Positions 28,374-37,972 of a stretch of 64,000 bases of DNA are shown one piece after another. The translations under genes were made by a program, and so were the position numbers. The stretch covers positions 52,390 to 116,389 of the forward strand of contig CACJWK010000005.1 of NCBI GenBank assembly GCA_902597095.1. Direction: 5' to 3'. Under the pieces are notes generated by a model. It had not been told where the DNA came from. It saw only the letters and a program-made list of their open reading frames with translations, and did not search any database. How positions within the stretch are numbered: position 1 is the stretch's first letter; every line of letters begins with the position of its first letter. The stretch is from an uncultured Pseudohongiella sp. (lineage in GTDB: Bacteria; Pseudomonadota; Gammaproteobacteria; Pseudomonadales; Pseudohongiellaceae).

Positions 28374-29240
28374 TCATTCATCAATAGAGTTCGCCATTTT
28401 CTTGTGCGGGGAGGGCAGGTCGACGTAGTCCCCGCGGCGCTGTTCTTTTGCTGCGCGCATGGATTCCTGTATCTCGTCCTGCTGCAGCATGCTGGCATTC
28501 CAGATGCGAACATAATCCAGGGTGTCCTCTGTGCTGTGATCCCGTGCGTAGTTGATCATGCGCTTGCTGCCATAGATTGCAAGAGGGGCCTTGCTGGCAA
28601 TCTGTTCTGCAATGTTCATCACTGATTCCAGCATGTCGTCCTGCGTCTGGAAAATGTCGTTGACTAATCCCCGGGCTTTGGCCTCCTCGGCGCCCATGCG
28701 TCGGCCGGTATAGGCCAGCTCTTTCACGATGCCTTCTGGCAGCAGGTTGGTGATGCGGGGGAAAGTGCCCACATCAGCCGTCATGCCAATATTGATTTCG
28801 TAGATTGTCAGGAAAGCGTCAGCGGTCATGTAGCGCATGTCGCAGGCGGTAATCAAATCCACCCCGGCACCAATGGCGCCGCCTTGAACGGCAGCCAGAA
28901 CCGGCACTCGGCTTCTTTCCAGACAGCTGAAGGTTTCCTGCAGGTATCTGACGTTGTCGTAAATGCGAAGGCCCCTGAGGCGGGCATTCCTCTCGGGATC
29001 TGGATCTGCTTGCGCGCTCTCGCTGCCTCCAAAAGCGGAAATGTCCATGCCAGAGGTGAAATGCGGACCGGTCGAGGAAATCACAATGACCCTGGCCTGG
29101 TGTTCCGTTTCAAGTTCCCTGACTAGTTCAGGCAGTTCTGCCCAAAAACTGGGGATCATGCTGTTTCGTTTTTCCGGTCGATTCATGCTGATGTGAGCGA
29201 TCTGATTTTCGACTTTCAGGTCAAAACATTGGTAGGTCAT
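28374..29240 (-). CDS. Delta(3,5)-delta(2,4)-dienoyl-CoA isomerase-type crotonase
   Basis: 288-residue crotonase-fold enzyme. The oxyanion segments HFTSGMDISAF and QGGAIGAGVDLITACD are present. Asp128, Glu148 and Asp156 have exactly the spacing (20 and 28) of the catalytic residues of rat dienoyl-CoA isomerase ECH1 (Asp176, Glu196, Asp204), in the blocks GVDL, YEIN and ADVGT. This supports a dienoyl-CoA isomerase role in oxidation of odd-position unsaturated fatty acids over a plain hydratase. It is 6 bp downstream of a secreted unknown on the same strand. Confidence 0.88.
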   Translation of the reverse strand: MTYQCFDLKVENQIAHISMNRPEKRNSMIPSFWAELPELVRELETEHQARVIVISSTGPHFTSGMDISAFGGSESAQADPDPERNARLRGLRIYDNVRYLQETFSCLERSRVPVLAAVQGGAIGAGVDLITACDMRYMTADAFLTIYEINIGMTADVGTFPRITNLLPEGIVKELAYTGRRMGAEEAKARGLVNDIFQTQDDMLESVMNIAEQIASKAPLAIYGSKRMINYARDHSTEDTLDYVRIWNASMLQQDEIQESMRAAKEQRRGDYVDLPSPHKKMANSIDE

Positions 29241-29246
29241 AGCGTA

Positions 29247-29918
29247 TTATCCTGTGTTGGTTCGATTGTTCCGGCAGTAGAAATGAATGGCTTCTGCGCC
29301 GCGGGTCAAGTCATTAGGGTTCATGTTCCGGCTTGGGATGCCAGCGTCGGCCATTCGGCGGCGACGATCATTCATGTAGTGACTAAAACGCGGTTTCTCC
29401 GCTGTGCTTAACAGACTCTCTATTTCAGTGAGTATGTTTCGGTAAAAGCCTTCAATAAAGGTCAGGGTATGTTGTCTTCTCTCTGCATGGGCTTTTAGGG
29501 CTTCTCTGATGCGCGCGTCACCCTGAAAATCAGAGTGATTCCAGGTGTCACACATTGCCTTGACGTTCTGCATCTCGTCAATATTGATAAAATTCCTGGC
29601 GTTTGACAGAGAGATAAAAATTTTTTCAAGCGTTTCTGCTTCAAGGCCGGTGATCGAGGCTGTTCGCTGCGGTGCGCTAACGATTTCCTGCATCAGTCGG
29701 TTGAGGACCGCCCTGTCAATTTCTTCCGGTTCGAGTCCGGACCGGCTGTTGCTGATCTCCGGAATTGCCGTATCGAACGTTAAGGGAAGGGAGAGCCGGT
29801 CCTGCTCGAATTCAGCTTCCTGAGCGGCAATCGTTTGATTTACTGACAGCCATGCAGTCAGTATGCCTGCGGTAAAATGACGTAGTAACAATGGGGCTGT
29901 TGGGTTTCGTTTGAGCAA
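29247..29918 (-). CDS. Secreted protein of unknown function
   Basis: 223 residues, not recognised. A Sec signal peptide (hydrophobic LLLRHFTAGILTAWLSVNQTIAAQ) precedes a mostly helical, charged domain with an even spread of Arg/Glu; there are only two cysteines after the signal (KAMCDTW, HFYCRNN). It lies 23 bp after the M20 amidohydrolase and 6 bp before the dienoyl-CoA isomerase, so the three minus-strand genes are likely one transcript. Confidence 0.65.
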   Translation of the reverse strand: MLKRNPTAPLLLRHFTAGILTAWLSVNQTIAAQEAEFEQDRLSLPLTFDTAIPEISNSRSGLEPEEIDRAVLNRLMQEIVSAPQRTASITGLEAETLEKIFISLSNARNFINIDEMQNVKAMCDTWNHSDFQGDARIREALKAHAERRQHTLTFIEGFYRNILTEIESLLSTAEKPRFSHYMNDRRRRMADAGIPSRNMNPNDLTRGAEAIHFYCRNNRTNTG

Positions 29919-29941
29919 CGTAGCTGATGCCTGATGTAAGC

Positions 29942-31540
29942 TTACTGGCCGCGGCGAATGGCATCCGGTTCCAGTTGGGGGTAGTCAATGCCCAGCTGAT
30001 CGAGATAAGTATCATAAGCGTCAGGGTCGTAATACAGCGCTTCAAGCTGCGGTTTGAATTCGTCCATGATGTCGCTGTTTTTCTCAATCGCGGGCGGGTC
30101 GTCTGGCCCGATGAACGGCGTATAAGTTTCCTCGGCAGTTTGTACTTCGTCAAAATAGGCATGCGCTTCATCCAGCAGGGTATCGCTGAGCAGCATATCC
30201 AGCATCGTAGTCGCGATGACCTTGGCTCCCGCAATCGCACCCTTGTGCGCAATTGGAGTCGCCATCGCCATGGCGCTGGACCAGTGGTGTCCCTGTAAGC
30301 CCCGCACATTAGACGGATAACGCAGAGTTACGGTGGGGACATTCCAGGAAATATCACCAATATCATCAGAACCTCCAGAGATCGGGTTTGCCTGAGGCTC
30401 TCCAATGCCAGAAAGTTCGGTCGCCAACCCTTGTGGTTCGTCGGCTCCCATAAGTGTCTGCAGCGCTTTTGCGAAGCGTTGATCGTCTTCGGACCAGGTC
30501 GGCAGTCCGACGTGCTGAATGTTTTTATTCATTGCCAGGGCGATCGGCTTGTTAAAATGACGGGGATAGGCTGCGCCGACTATTTTGCGGGAAATGCCTG
30601 TGTCGGTCATCAGGGCAGCGCCTTCGGCAATTTGCTGCAGAGTGGCGAAGTTGTTGCGGATATTGTCTGCGGTGACTTCCCTGATGAAATACCAGACACT
30701 GGCGTAGGAAGGCACAACGTTAGGCTGGTCTCCACCATTGCTGATGACATAGTGAGATCGCTGCAGAGGATGGAGATGCTCGCGACGGAAATTCCAGGCG
30801 ATGTTCATCAGTTCGACCGCATCCAGTGCGCTGCGTCCATCCCAGGGATCGCCGGCGCCATGGGCGGCAACCCCGTCGAACATGTATTCGACGGAAACCA
30901 GGCCGGTGCCCCGCGCCTGACCCCAACTGACGGTCAGATTGTTGGAAACGTGGGTAAACAGCACGGCGTCAACGTCCTCAAAAAGGCCGTCTCTGGCATA
31001 CCAGGCCTTGGTGCCCAGCAGCTCTTCAGCGATTCCCGGCCAGAGCACAATCGTGCCGGGCAGGTTCTCCCGCTCCATGATGTCCTTGATCGCCAGCGCG
31101 GCGGCGATATTGACTGCTTGTCCTGAGTTGTGCCCTTCGCCGTGCCCCGGAGCGCCTTCAATCATGGGTTGGCGGAAGGCGACCCCCGGCATTTGCGAGG
31201 CGCGCGGAATGCCGTCCACATCGGAGCCCAGCGCGATGACCGGTTCGCCGCTGCCCCAGCTGGCCCACCAGGCCGAAGGAATATCGGCAACGCCGTTTTC
31301 TACGGTAAAGCTATTGGCACGCAGTATTTCCCCCAGATAACGCTGAGTTTCGAACTCCTGAAAACCGAGCTCAGAAAAAGAGAACAGGCTGTCAACGATT
31401 TCCTGAACCAGCTTTGTCCGATTGTCGACGCCGATGAGGGCTTCAGCCTTGAGTGCGTCCAGGTTTTGCTGTGCGGCAGCGGTGGAGAGCAGCAGACTGG
31501 CTGAGCAGAGAAGTAAAAGCACGCGGTAGAAGATCTTCAT
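29942..31540 (-). CDS. Secreted M20 amidohydrolase (AbgB / M20D-like)
   Basis: 532 residues from the ATG at 31540, with GGGA nine bases upstream; an ATG at 31546 and the open frame to 31564 are alternatives. A signal peptide (to STAAAQ) is followed by an M20D metallopeptidase: FSELGFQEFET, the metal-site block APGHGEGHNSG, and the EE catalytic pair (GIAEELLGTKAW). Relatives include p-aminobenzoyl-glutamate hydrolase subunit B and indole-acetyl-amino-acid hydrolases. Export is notable, since most characterised members are cytoplasmic. The substrate is likely an N-acyl or N-aroyl amino acid. Confidence 0.9.
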   Translation of the reverse strand: MKIFYRVLLLLCSASLLLSTAAAQQNLDALKAEALIGVDNRTKLVQEIVDSLFSFSELGFQEFETQRYLGEILRANSFTVENGVADIPSAWWASWGSGEPVIALGSDVDGIPRASQMPGVAFRQPMIEGAPGHGEGHNSGQAVNIAAALAIKDIMERENLPGTIVLWPGIAEELLGTKAWYARDGLFEDVDAVLFTHVSNNLTVSWGQARGTGLVSVEYMFDGVAAHGAGDPWDGRSALDAVELMNIAWNFRREHLHPLQRSHYVISNGGDQPNVVPSYASVWYFIREVTADNIRNNFATLQQIAEGAALMTDTGISRKIVGAAYPRHFNKPIALAMNKNIQHVGLPTWSEDDQRFAKALQTLMGADEPQGLATELSGIGEPQANPISGGSDDIGDISWNVPTVTLRYPSNVRGLQGHHWSSAMAMATPIAHKGAIAGAKVIATTMLDMLLSDTLLDEAHAYFDEVQTAEETYTPFIGPDDPPAIEKNSDIMDEFKPQLEALYYDPDAYDTYLDQLGIDYPQLEPDAIRRGQ

Positions 31541-31794
31541 AGTCATTCCCGATTGCTGAGGCATGACCGCTAGGGTAGCGAGTTTTGCCGAGGCTTGCTA
31601 CCGAGCTGATCTCTCCCTGCAGATAGTCAGCTGTCCGCCTTGCTTTCGCGTCAGCCCAGATGGCACTCGGGGCGCGGCTGTCGCCCAAAATTCAGCCCGC
31701 TTGCTTCTTGTGAGAGTGTCATATCGAAACAGGGTAAGACGTGTGAAGCAGACCAAGCACCAACAGCCAGCAGCCAACAAAAAACGCTGCTGAC

Positions 31795-32685
31795 TCAGGA
31801 ACGGAAACAGTGAGACAGTGCGCTGTCGAGGTCTTTGTGGCGCAGCTCGATGCCCAGCTCATTCAGGCGGGTTGAGCAGATGTTCCCGCTGGCGAGCAGG
31901 GCGGCATCTGCCATCTCACCAAACATTAGGCGGACAATAGCTGCTGGAATCGGCGGCAGAGCAGGGCGCCGCCTGGCCTTGCTGAGCGCTTGGGCAAACG
32001 CGCGATTGCTGACCACTTCAGGTGCGACGACGTTGAGAGGGCCGGCGAAGTTGCTGTTCTGTAGGCAGGCCATCATGACCTCAATGGCGTCTGTCAGGCT
32101 GATCCAGCTCATTTTGTGCGAGCCGTTTCCGAGACTGCCAACTACCGCCAGACCGCCGGGCATGACCAGATTTTTCAATACGCCGCCATCAGCGTTTAGG
32201 ACCAGGCCGAAGCGAAGCAGAACAGTCCGGATACCGGCATGGGTGGCGGCCGCTGTCGCCTCTTCCCAGCGCACCGAGACCTCAGCCAGAAAGTCATCCC
32301 CGGGCGGACAGTCCTCATTTGCAGGCGCTGTGCACTGATTGCCATAAAAGCCAATGGCTGACGCTGAGAGCAGGGTGTGGGGTGGAGTTTCGCACTCAGA
32401 CAGAGCCAGACTCAGTGCTTGGGTAAGCCTTGCTCGGCTGTTGATTATTTCTTCCTTGCGTTTGGCGTTCCAACGCTTGTCTGCGATGTTGGCTCCTGCC
32501 AAATTGACTACCGCATCAAGATCGGTGTCTTTTGAGAGATGAACGCGCTCATTATTCGAGTCGTAGTGAAAAGGCGCAGAGTCGTCAGAACGACTCAGAC
32601 GAAACACCTGATGGCCAGACTTTGTCAATCGTGTGTGCAGAGCGGAACCGATCATTCCACTCGCGCCAGTGATCAGTATGTTCAT
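31795..32685 (-). CDS. TIGR01777-family NAD-dependent epimerase (YfcH-like)
   Basis: 296-residue extended SDR. The Rossmann motif ITGASGMIGSALHTRL opens the protein; AVVNLAGANIADKRW and SASAIGFYGN are the family blocks (YfcH, SulA/SDR39U1), and the C-terminal LMFGEMADAALLASGN region is also typical. The physiological substrate of this family is unknown. It stands alone. Confidence 0.92.
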   Translation of the reverse strand: MNILITGASGMIGSALHTRLTKSGHQVFRLSRSDDSAPFHYDSNNERVHLSKDTDLDAVVNLAGANIADKRWNAKRKEEIINSRARLTQALSLALSECETPPHTLLSASAIGFYGNQCTAPANEDCPPGDDFLAEVSVRWEEATAAATHAGIRTVLLRFGLVLNADGGVLKNLVMPGGLAVVGSLGNGSHKMSWISLTDAIEVMMACLQNSNFAGPLNVVAPEVVSNRAFAQALSKARRRPALPPIPAAIVRLMFGEMADAALLASGNICSTRLNELGIELRHKDLDSALSHCFRS

Positions 32686-33017
32686 TCCTTGGGCAAGTCT
32701 CTTGTCGGATGATTGTCGGGCGGTGCGGCGAACACAAGACGCCGCCTACGGCTGGAGGGCTTAACTGTGCGCTTCTCTCGATGTCGCAAGACTGGAACCC
32801 GCAAAAGCTGAACGGTCGCGATTGAGCAGCTTATTTTCCTTCCAGGAGAGCGTCGATACACCGGCGCGTAACATCGGAAACGTGCAGGTAGAGCATCCGG
32901 TTCACCTTGCCTGGCGATGAAAGACTAAATTCTCCATGGGCTCTTTGCGTGGACGATGTTTTTGTGATCCGTCAGAGATAAACGACCGTTATACACCCGC
33001 TGTTAGTCCTTTACCCC
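32686..33017. other. Gene-free interval of 332 bp with one short protein-like frame
   Basis: Between the epimerase and fasciclin genes. On the minus strand a frame open from 32971 to a TAA at 32831-32833 (about 46 codons) reads as a plausible protein C-terminus (RMLYLHVSDVTRRCIDALL) but has no start with a ribosome site; its only ATG is at 32896. It may be a gene remnant or chance. Confidence 0.45.
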
Positions 33018-33524
33018 TTGTTTTTATTGAAGGTTGTTTTTACACAAGTAAGTCGCATTACCCTGGCGTTGTTCTCCATCATGCCAATTGCTTTCACCAG
33101 CTTACCCGCTAAAGCGCAGGATGTCGTTGATACCGCGGTAGCGGCAGGCAATTTTTCCACGCTGGTCGCAGCGGTACAGGCCGCCGGCCTGGTCGATGTG
33201 TTGAAAGGCGAAGGCCCTTTTCCAGTATTTGCTCCTACCGACGAAGCTTTCGCGGCCCTGCCTGAAGGCACCGCCGATAACCTGCCGAAGCCGGAGAACA
33301 AAGAACAGCTGGTCGCTGTGCTGATCTATCATGTGGTGCCGGGCAAAATTTTGAGCACTGACATTGCTGGTCAGAGCACAGAGGTCGAGAGCGTGCTGGG
33401 CTCTGCGCTGTCTGTAGACGCGACCGATGGTGTGCGCGTAGACAACGCCAATATTGTTGCCGCTGATATTGAAACGGACAATGGAGTGATCCACGTAATC
33501 GATCAGGTCGTTATAACCCATTAA
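33018..33524 (+). CDS. Secreted fasciclin (FAS1) domain protein
   Basis: 168 residues: a signal peptide (to PAKAQ) and one FAS1 domain with the H1 block ([23 protein letters not shown]), the YHVV motif (LIYHVVPGK) and the H2 block ([11 protein letters not shown]). Bacterial FAS1 proteins act in adhesion or in the envelope. The start is unusual: no ATG precedes the signal, so TTG at 33018 or 33027 (giving [10 protein letters not shown]) is likely; ATG 33081 would leave a truncated signal. It is followed by a strong terminator. Confidence 0.88.
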   Translation: MFLLKVVFTQVSRITLALFSIMPIAFTSLPAKAQDVVDTAVAAGNFSTLVAAVQAAGLVDVLKGEGPFPVFAPTDEAFAALPEGTADNLPKPENKEQLVAVLIYHVVPGKILSTDIAGQSTEVESVLGSALSVDATDGVRVDNANIVAADIETDNGVIHVIDQVVITH

Positions 33525-33572
33525 GCTGTCCTACTGGCCGGGCGCCCGCCCGGCTTATTTCCCTAGAGGCTT

Positions 33573-33599
33573 GGGCTGATTCGTCAGCCCTTTTTTTTT
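33573..33599 (+). terminator. Intrinsic terminator of the fasciclin gene
   Basis: Perfect 7-bp stem GGGCTGA (33573-33579) with TCAGCCC (33584-33590), loop TTCG, followed by nine T. A second GC-rich hairpin (33537-33554) precedes it. The terminator separates fasciclin from the convergent rimO remnant, whose original stop is at 33606-33608. Confidence 0.95.
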
Positions 33600-33605
33600 G
33601 CCTGC

Positions 33606-34913
33606 TTACAGCGTCCTGCCATGAAGATCGTATGCGTCGCTTTCTGTAATCTCGACTGCTACCCGGTCCCCGGCCGTCAGAACCTGATCGGTTTCGATGT
33701 ATATAACACCGTCAATTTCAAGGGCATCAGCTGAAGATCGTGCCAGGTATCCTTCTTAATTTTTCTCGTCAATGATAACTTCCAGTCGCCTGCCAATTTT
33801 TAGCGCCAGCCTATGCCGGCTGACCTGTTGTTGCTTTTCCATGGTGCGCTCCCAGCGCTCCTGTTTGACTGGCTCCTCGACCGGGTTTGGCAGCGAGTTT
33901 GCCTGGGCACCATCGACCGATGAGTATTGAAAGCATCCCACCCGGTCGAGCTGGGCTTCATCCAGAAAATCGAGCAGGTCCTCAAAATCCTGTTCTGTTT
34001 CACCGGGAAACCCCACGATGAAGGTACTGCGAATACTCAAATCGGGGCAGATTTGTCGCCACTGGTTGATGCGCTGCAGGGTGTCCTCCGAGGCGGCGGC
34101 GAGTTTCATCAGCTTGAGGATACGCGGACTCGCATGCTGAAAAGGAATGTCGAGATAGGGCAATATTTTGCCCTCTGCCATGAGAGGAATGACTTTATCG
34201 ACATGGGGATAGGGATAAACGTAGTGCAGCCGGACCCACATCCCCAAAATGGGCCAGGGCCTCGCAGAGCCCCAGCATGTTTGTCTTTACCGGGCGGCCC
34301 TGCCAAAAGCCGGTCTGGTATCTGATATCCACTCCGTACGCACTGGTATCCTGGGAAATAACCAGTAACTCGCGCACGCCGGCCGCTCGGCTTCTTCGAG
34401 CACCTCATCAACTGGCCGGCTGCGTAATTTGCCCCGCATTGAGGGGATGATGCAAAAACTGCAGCTGTGATTGCAGCCTTCAGAGATTTTCAGATACGCA
34501 TAGTGCCGCGGCGTGAGTTTGATACCCTGCGGAGGCACCAGATCGATGAAGGGATCGTGATCACCCGGCGGCGGCACATGATCATGTACCTGACTGACCA
34601 CCTGCTCATAGGCCTGAGGACCGGTGATGCCCAGAACGCCGGGGTGAGCTTCTTTGATCAGATCCGCTTGAGCATCCAGGCATCCAGTGACCAACACCTT
34701 ACCGTTTGCCTTCATAGCCTCCTCGATGGTGTCCAGAGACTCTTGTTTGGCACCGTCAATAAATCCACAGGTGTTGACCACCACGATATCTGCCTCCTCA
34801 TAACTGGGAGACACTTCATAGCCGTCAACTCTCAGCTGAGTGAGAATGCGTTCGGAATCCACCAGTGCTTTCTGGCAGCCCAACGAGACGAAACCAACCT
34901 TGGGATTAGACAC
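33606..34913 (-). pseudogene. rimO: rimO (ribosomal protein S12 methylthiotransferase), inactivated by three lesions
   Basis: Homology to RimO runs over the full length: UPF0004 cysteines (SLGCQK, NTCGF, VTGCLD), the radical-SAM cluster (CNHSCSFC), and a TRAM-like end (DALEIDGVIYIETDQ). Three defects break it. (1) Near 34381-34386 about 10 bp are missing between EEAER and [12 protein letters not shown], shifting the frame. (2) The CCCC at 34242-34245 has one extra base between LAHFG and [12 protein letters not shown], restoring the frame. (3) An in-frame TAA at 33756-33758 stands where relatives have Glu (IDEKN-stop-EGYLARSS). Translation would stop early at 34287. The conserved KN before VDSER is also altered (KALVDSER). 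No RimO activity is expected. Confidence 0.88.
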
Positions 34914-35146
34914 GCGGAATTTTCTTAAACCTAATTGTGTTTGCGGAGGTCGGGGATTATAGCGGTCTCGGTCCAGTATGTAGACGTCTGAGCCGGACTC
35001 TATTACCTCGGTTGCCGCACCGGCATCAGACGATTGCTTTCAAGAGTCGTTCATTGCCCGAGGCCCGGTATACTGCCGCGCCGGGACTACTGCGCCGGAT
35101 ATTTGGGCCATTGAAAGATTGCCTGCATCTCTGATACGGAGCTGTT

Positions 35147-36391
35147 CTAAGCCGACATGCCGCGCGCCGAAATGGGCCAGATCGCTTCGACCCGCTCTCC
35201 GCGGATCGCATAAAGAGAATCGTAAAGGTTTACGACCGGGTCGCAGTGAGACACGATCAATTCGATTTTGTCCCCTACGCGGTATGTACGCGACGGGTTA
35301 TCGTCATACCGCAGCGTGCCAAACTCGTCTGAGCCGGAGCTGTAGTTCATTCCGGTCTCTCCTTTTACCCTCGCCCAGGGGCGATTGATCGTGCAGGCTT
35401 TTGCTCCGGCGTCGGTTGTGCAGCGCCCCGGATACTGGTCGTTCAGCACAGTGGTCAGGACTGTCAGAGCGGGCTCAAAATCGGCGTACTGCACGTCATT
35501 GTCTTTGCCGCCTATGTCCATGTACTGCGCGTCCATGAAGACATAACTGCCGACCTGGATGTCCGTCAGGCCGCGGGTTTCATGGTCGATGTTGTAGCTC
35601 CCTGTACCTCCGCCCGAAAAAATCTCGGTACTTAGGCCATTTCTGTTAAACAGATCAAAGGTCTCGGTAGCGGCAAGCAGTCGTTCAAGCGTCCGCAGGC
35701 GTCGGGCAGCAAACCCTTTGATGTGCTGCGATCCACCGTCGTAACACAGTAGTCCGCGCAAGCGCAGTCCGGGCAGCTGGTCAATCAGCAGAGCGAGCGC
35801 TAGTGCCGGTTGTCCCGGTGTGATACCGGTTCTGTGGCCGCCGGGATCGACGTCGATCACAACATCTGCGGTTAACCCCATGGCGCCGGCCGCCTCCGAT
35901 AGCAGTCTGGCGTTCTGCTCGCTGTCCGTTGCCTGGATGAATTCCGGATTGGCTTCACGAAGAGCCATGGCGCGCTTGATTTTAGTAGCGGTCACATTGG
36001 TAGTTGTCATCATGATGGGGCTGATGCCATGCTGGAACATAACTTCTGCCTCACTGACTTTTGCCGTGCAGATACCGACTGAGCCGCTTTGCAGCTGCAT
36101 CTTCGCAAGGGTCGGGCATTTGTGAGTCTTGGCATGGGGCCGGCTCGCTATGCCGTTGCGGCCCACTGTTGTCTGCATGTGGCCGATGTTCGCCTCAAGT
36201 GCATCCAGATCAAGACACAGGCTTGGCGTATCAAGATCCCATTTGGAGATGTCTCTTTGCATACCCTCTTCGCTGGCGAATGACAGCAGTTCCTGTTGGG
36301 TATAGCCATTCACGCCGGCAGGTATCCATAGTGCTGCGGCGGTGCTTGATGTTTGCAAAAAACGGCGACGGCTGATTTTTTCTGACGACAT
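35147..36391 (-). CDS. Tat-exported D-threonine aldolase / D-serine dehydratase-like PLP enzyme
   Basis: 414 residues. A Tat signal (SRRRFLQ, residues 7-13) is followed by a fold-type III PLP barrel: RPHAKTHKC carries the PLP lysine (Lys88), GGHRTG and SGGGTGSYN bind phosphate, and the C-terminal SHCDPVVNLYD is the metal HxC motif of the DSD1/D-threonine aldolase group. It should cleave or dehydrate a D-beta-hydroxy amino acid. Export by Tat fits folding with PLP before transport and a periplasmic role. Neighbours include MarC and an Asp/Glu racemase on the same strand. Confidence 0.9.
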   Translation of the reverse strand: MSSEKISRRRFLQTSSTAAALWIPAGVNGYTQQELLSFASEEGMQRDISKWDLDTPSLCLDLDALEANIGHMQTTVGRNGIASRPHAKTHKCPTLAKMQLQSGSVGICTAKVSEAEVMFQHGISPIMMTTTNVTATKIKRAMALREANPEFIQATDSEQNARLLSEAAGAMGLTADVVIDVDPGGHRTGITPGQPALALALLIDQLPGLRLRGLLCYDGGSQHIKGFAARRLRTLERLLAATETFDLFNRNGLSTEIFSGGGTGSYNIDHETRGLTDIQVGSYVFMDAQYMDIGGKDNDVQYADFEPALTVLTTVLNDQYPGRCTTDAGAKACTINRPWARVKGETGMNYSSGSDEFGTLRYDDNPSRTYRVGDKIELIVSHCDPVVNLYDSLYAIRGERVEAIWPISARGMSA

Positions 36392-36432
36392 TGGGCAACT
36401 CTCAACTCGTTCTCTGACGGACTGTGCTCAGT

Positions 36433-37125
36433 CTACACGCTCATTCCGCTGCTAGCCAGCAGGCCGCTCTGGGCGATGCCATCAAACACAAATTGCACGG
36501 CCAGTGCTGACAGCAGAACACCCATCACGCGGCTGACGACATGCATTCCGGTATTGCCGATCAGTCGGTGTATCTGCCCTGACAGCAATAGCATGACCAG
36601 AGTGGCAAGCAGGACCAGTAAAAGACTGCCGATCACAATGGCTTTTAAGAGCAGATCGCCTTCGGTGTCCGCCATAATGAGAATCGCTGCACCCATGGCG
36701 CCGGGCCCGGCAAACAGAGGCGTGGCGAGTGGAAAGACCGAGATGTCCTGTTTGGCGCGGGCCTCTTCTTCTTCTGCATCAGTTGTAGAGGTGCCGCCAG
36801 AGTTGCGTGCAAACACCATGTCTATGCCCATCAGCAGCAGCAAAACGCCGCCTGCTGTGCGCAGGGCAGCCAGTGAGATGCCCAGGCTGGAAAGCAGCAC
36901 TTCCCCGATAAGCGCGAATAACACCAGTATGCCAGCGGCAATTGCTGTGCCTCGCACTGCCATTTGACGACGTCTTTTACTGGGGACTGAAGCGGTCAGG
37001 CCGGCGAATACCGCAGCAACGTCGAACGGACCTATGGTGGCGAAAAAAGTGGCGAAGGCGACTGCGAATGTCTCTAATAAGGCTTTGGCTGTCAGGCAGT
37101 CGCTGTGCGCACGGCTGCCGCGCAA
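36433..37125 (-). CDS. MarC family integral membrane protein
   Basis: About 220-230 residues, six TM segments, with the MarC opening ETFAVAFATFFATIGPFDVAAVF and the central PLATPLFAGPGAMGAAI. The function of MarC proteins is unresolved (not multidrug efflux despite the name). The start is uncertain: no ATG is available, and TTG at 37125 lies inside the 3' end of the racemase gene (34-bp overlap), suggesting translational coupling. Confidence 0.86.
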   Translation of the reverse strand: MRGSRAHSDCLTAKALLETFAVAFATFFATIGPFDVAAVFAGLTASVPSKRRRQMAVRGTAIAAGILVLFALIGEVLLSSLGISLAALRTAGGVLLLLMGIDMVFARNSGGTSTTDAEEEEARAKQDISVFPLATPLFAGPGAMGAAILIMADTEGDLLLKAIVIGSLLLVLLATLVMLLLSGQIHRLIGNTGMHVVSRVMGVLLSALAVQFVFDGIAQSGLLASSGMSV

Positions 37126-37784
37126 TGCAGTCGCGTCGTATCATAAAGCGTTATGGCGGAGTGCCGTTGCTGAACGAGCAGCGCAATTTCTGTGCAGCCA
37201 AGAATAATCGCCTGAGCGCCATGCTCTGCCAGTTTCGCCATGATAGACAGATACTGACTGCGAGACTTGTCTACAATCTTGCCTAAGCATAGCTCATCGT
37301 AAATCACCTGGTGGATGAATTCGCGATCCAGCTGCTCCGGAGTCAGGACTTCGATACCGAATCGCTGTGTCAGGCGATCACGGTAAAAGTCCTGCTCCAT
37401 GGTGAAGCGGGTTCCCAGTAATCCGACTTTCTCGACGCCGTCTCTTCGCAGTTGCTCCGCAGTAGCATCCGCGATGTGGATCAGCGGAATATTGATTCCG
37501 GCCTCGATTTGCGGAGCAACCTTATGCATGGTGTTGCTACAGATCAGCAGAAAATCGGCGCCACCCGCCTCAACGGCCTGGCCGGCCCGGGTCAGTATTG
37601 TCGCTGTGGCTTCCCAGTCGTCGGCGTGCTGTAGCTTTTCAATTTCGTCAAAATCCACTGAATAGAGCGCAACCTTCGCTGAATGCAGACCACCCAGTGT
37701 GTTCTTGATGCCTTCGTTGATCTCGCGGTAATACGTGCTGGTGGACTCCCAGCTCATGCCGCCAATCATTCCTATGGTTTTCAT
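37092..37784 (-). CDS. Aspartate/glutamate racemase family protein (YgeA-like)
   Basis: 230 residues of the Asp/Glu racemase superfamily. MIGGMSWESTSTYY is the family start; the two catalytic cysteines sit in LICSNTMH and LGCTEIAL, as in cofactor-independent racemases. It should interconvert D and L forms of an amino acid in the cytoplasm (YgeA has broad specificity). It overlaps marC and lies near other D-amino-acid-related genes. Confidence 0.93.
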   Translation of the reverse strand: MKTIGMIGGMSWESTSTYYREINEGIKNTLGGLHSAKVALYSVDFDEIEKLQHADDWEATATILTRAGQAVEAGGADFLLICSNTMHKVAPQIEAGINIPLIHIADATAEQLRRDGVEKVGLLGTRFTMEQDFYRDRLTQRFGIEVLTPEQLDREFIHQVIYDELCLGKIVDKSRSQYLSIMAKLAEHGAQAIILGCTEIALLVQQRHSAITLYDTTRLHCAAAVRTATA

Positions 37785-37972
37785 CGGTAGAGGCCGCGCA
37801 GAAAACCGCTAATGATATCCAAAAGCACCAAGCAAGCGCCACGTTTTATTCACAGGGGTGCCCCTTGTCTGTCTGGTGGTGCTGGTATAGCTTGCTAGTG
37901 GGTTTCTGTTGCCTTACCTGAGCGCGGGGCGATGAGGGTCTGTCCCTGGACCAGGCCATTTAGGAGGAGCGT

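Noticed and set aside
29812..30309. Arg/Ser-rich minus-strand frame overlapping the M20 gene
   Set aside because: It lies antiphase to well-supported genes and looks like a GC-rich shadow.
34195..34411. Two short frames inside rimO taken as separate genes
   Set aside because: One of them (34195-34377) carries the RimO sequence between the two frameshifts, and the other is its shadow; both belong to the pseudogene.
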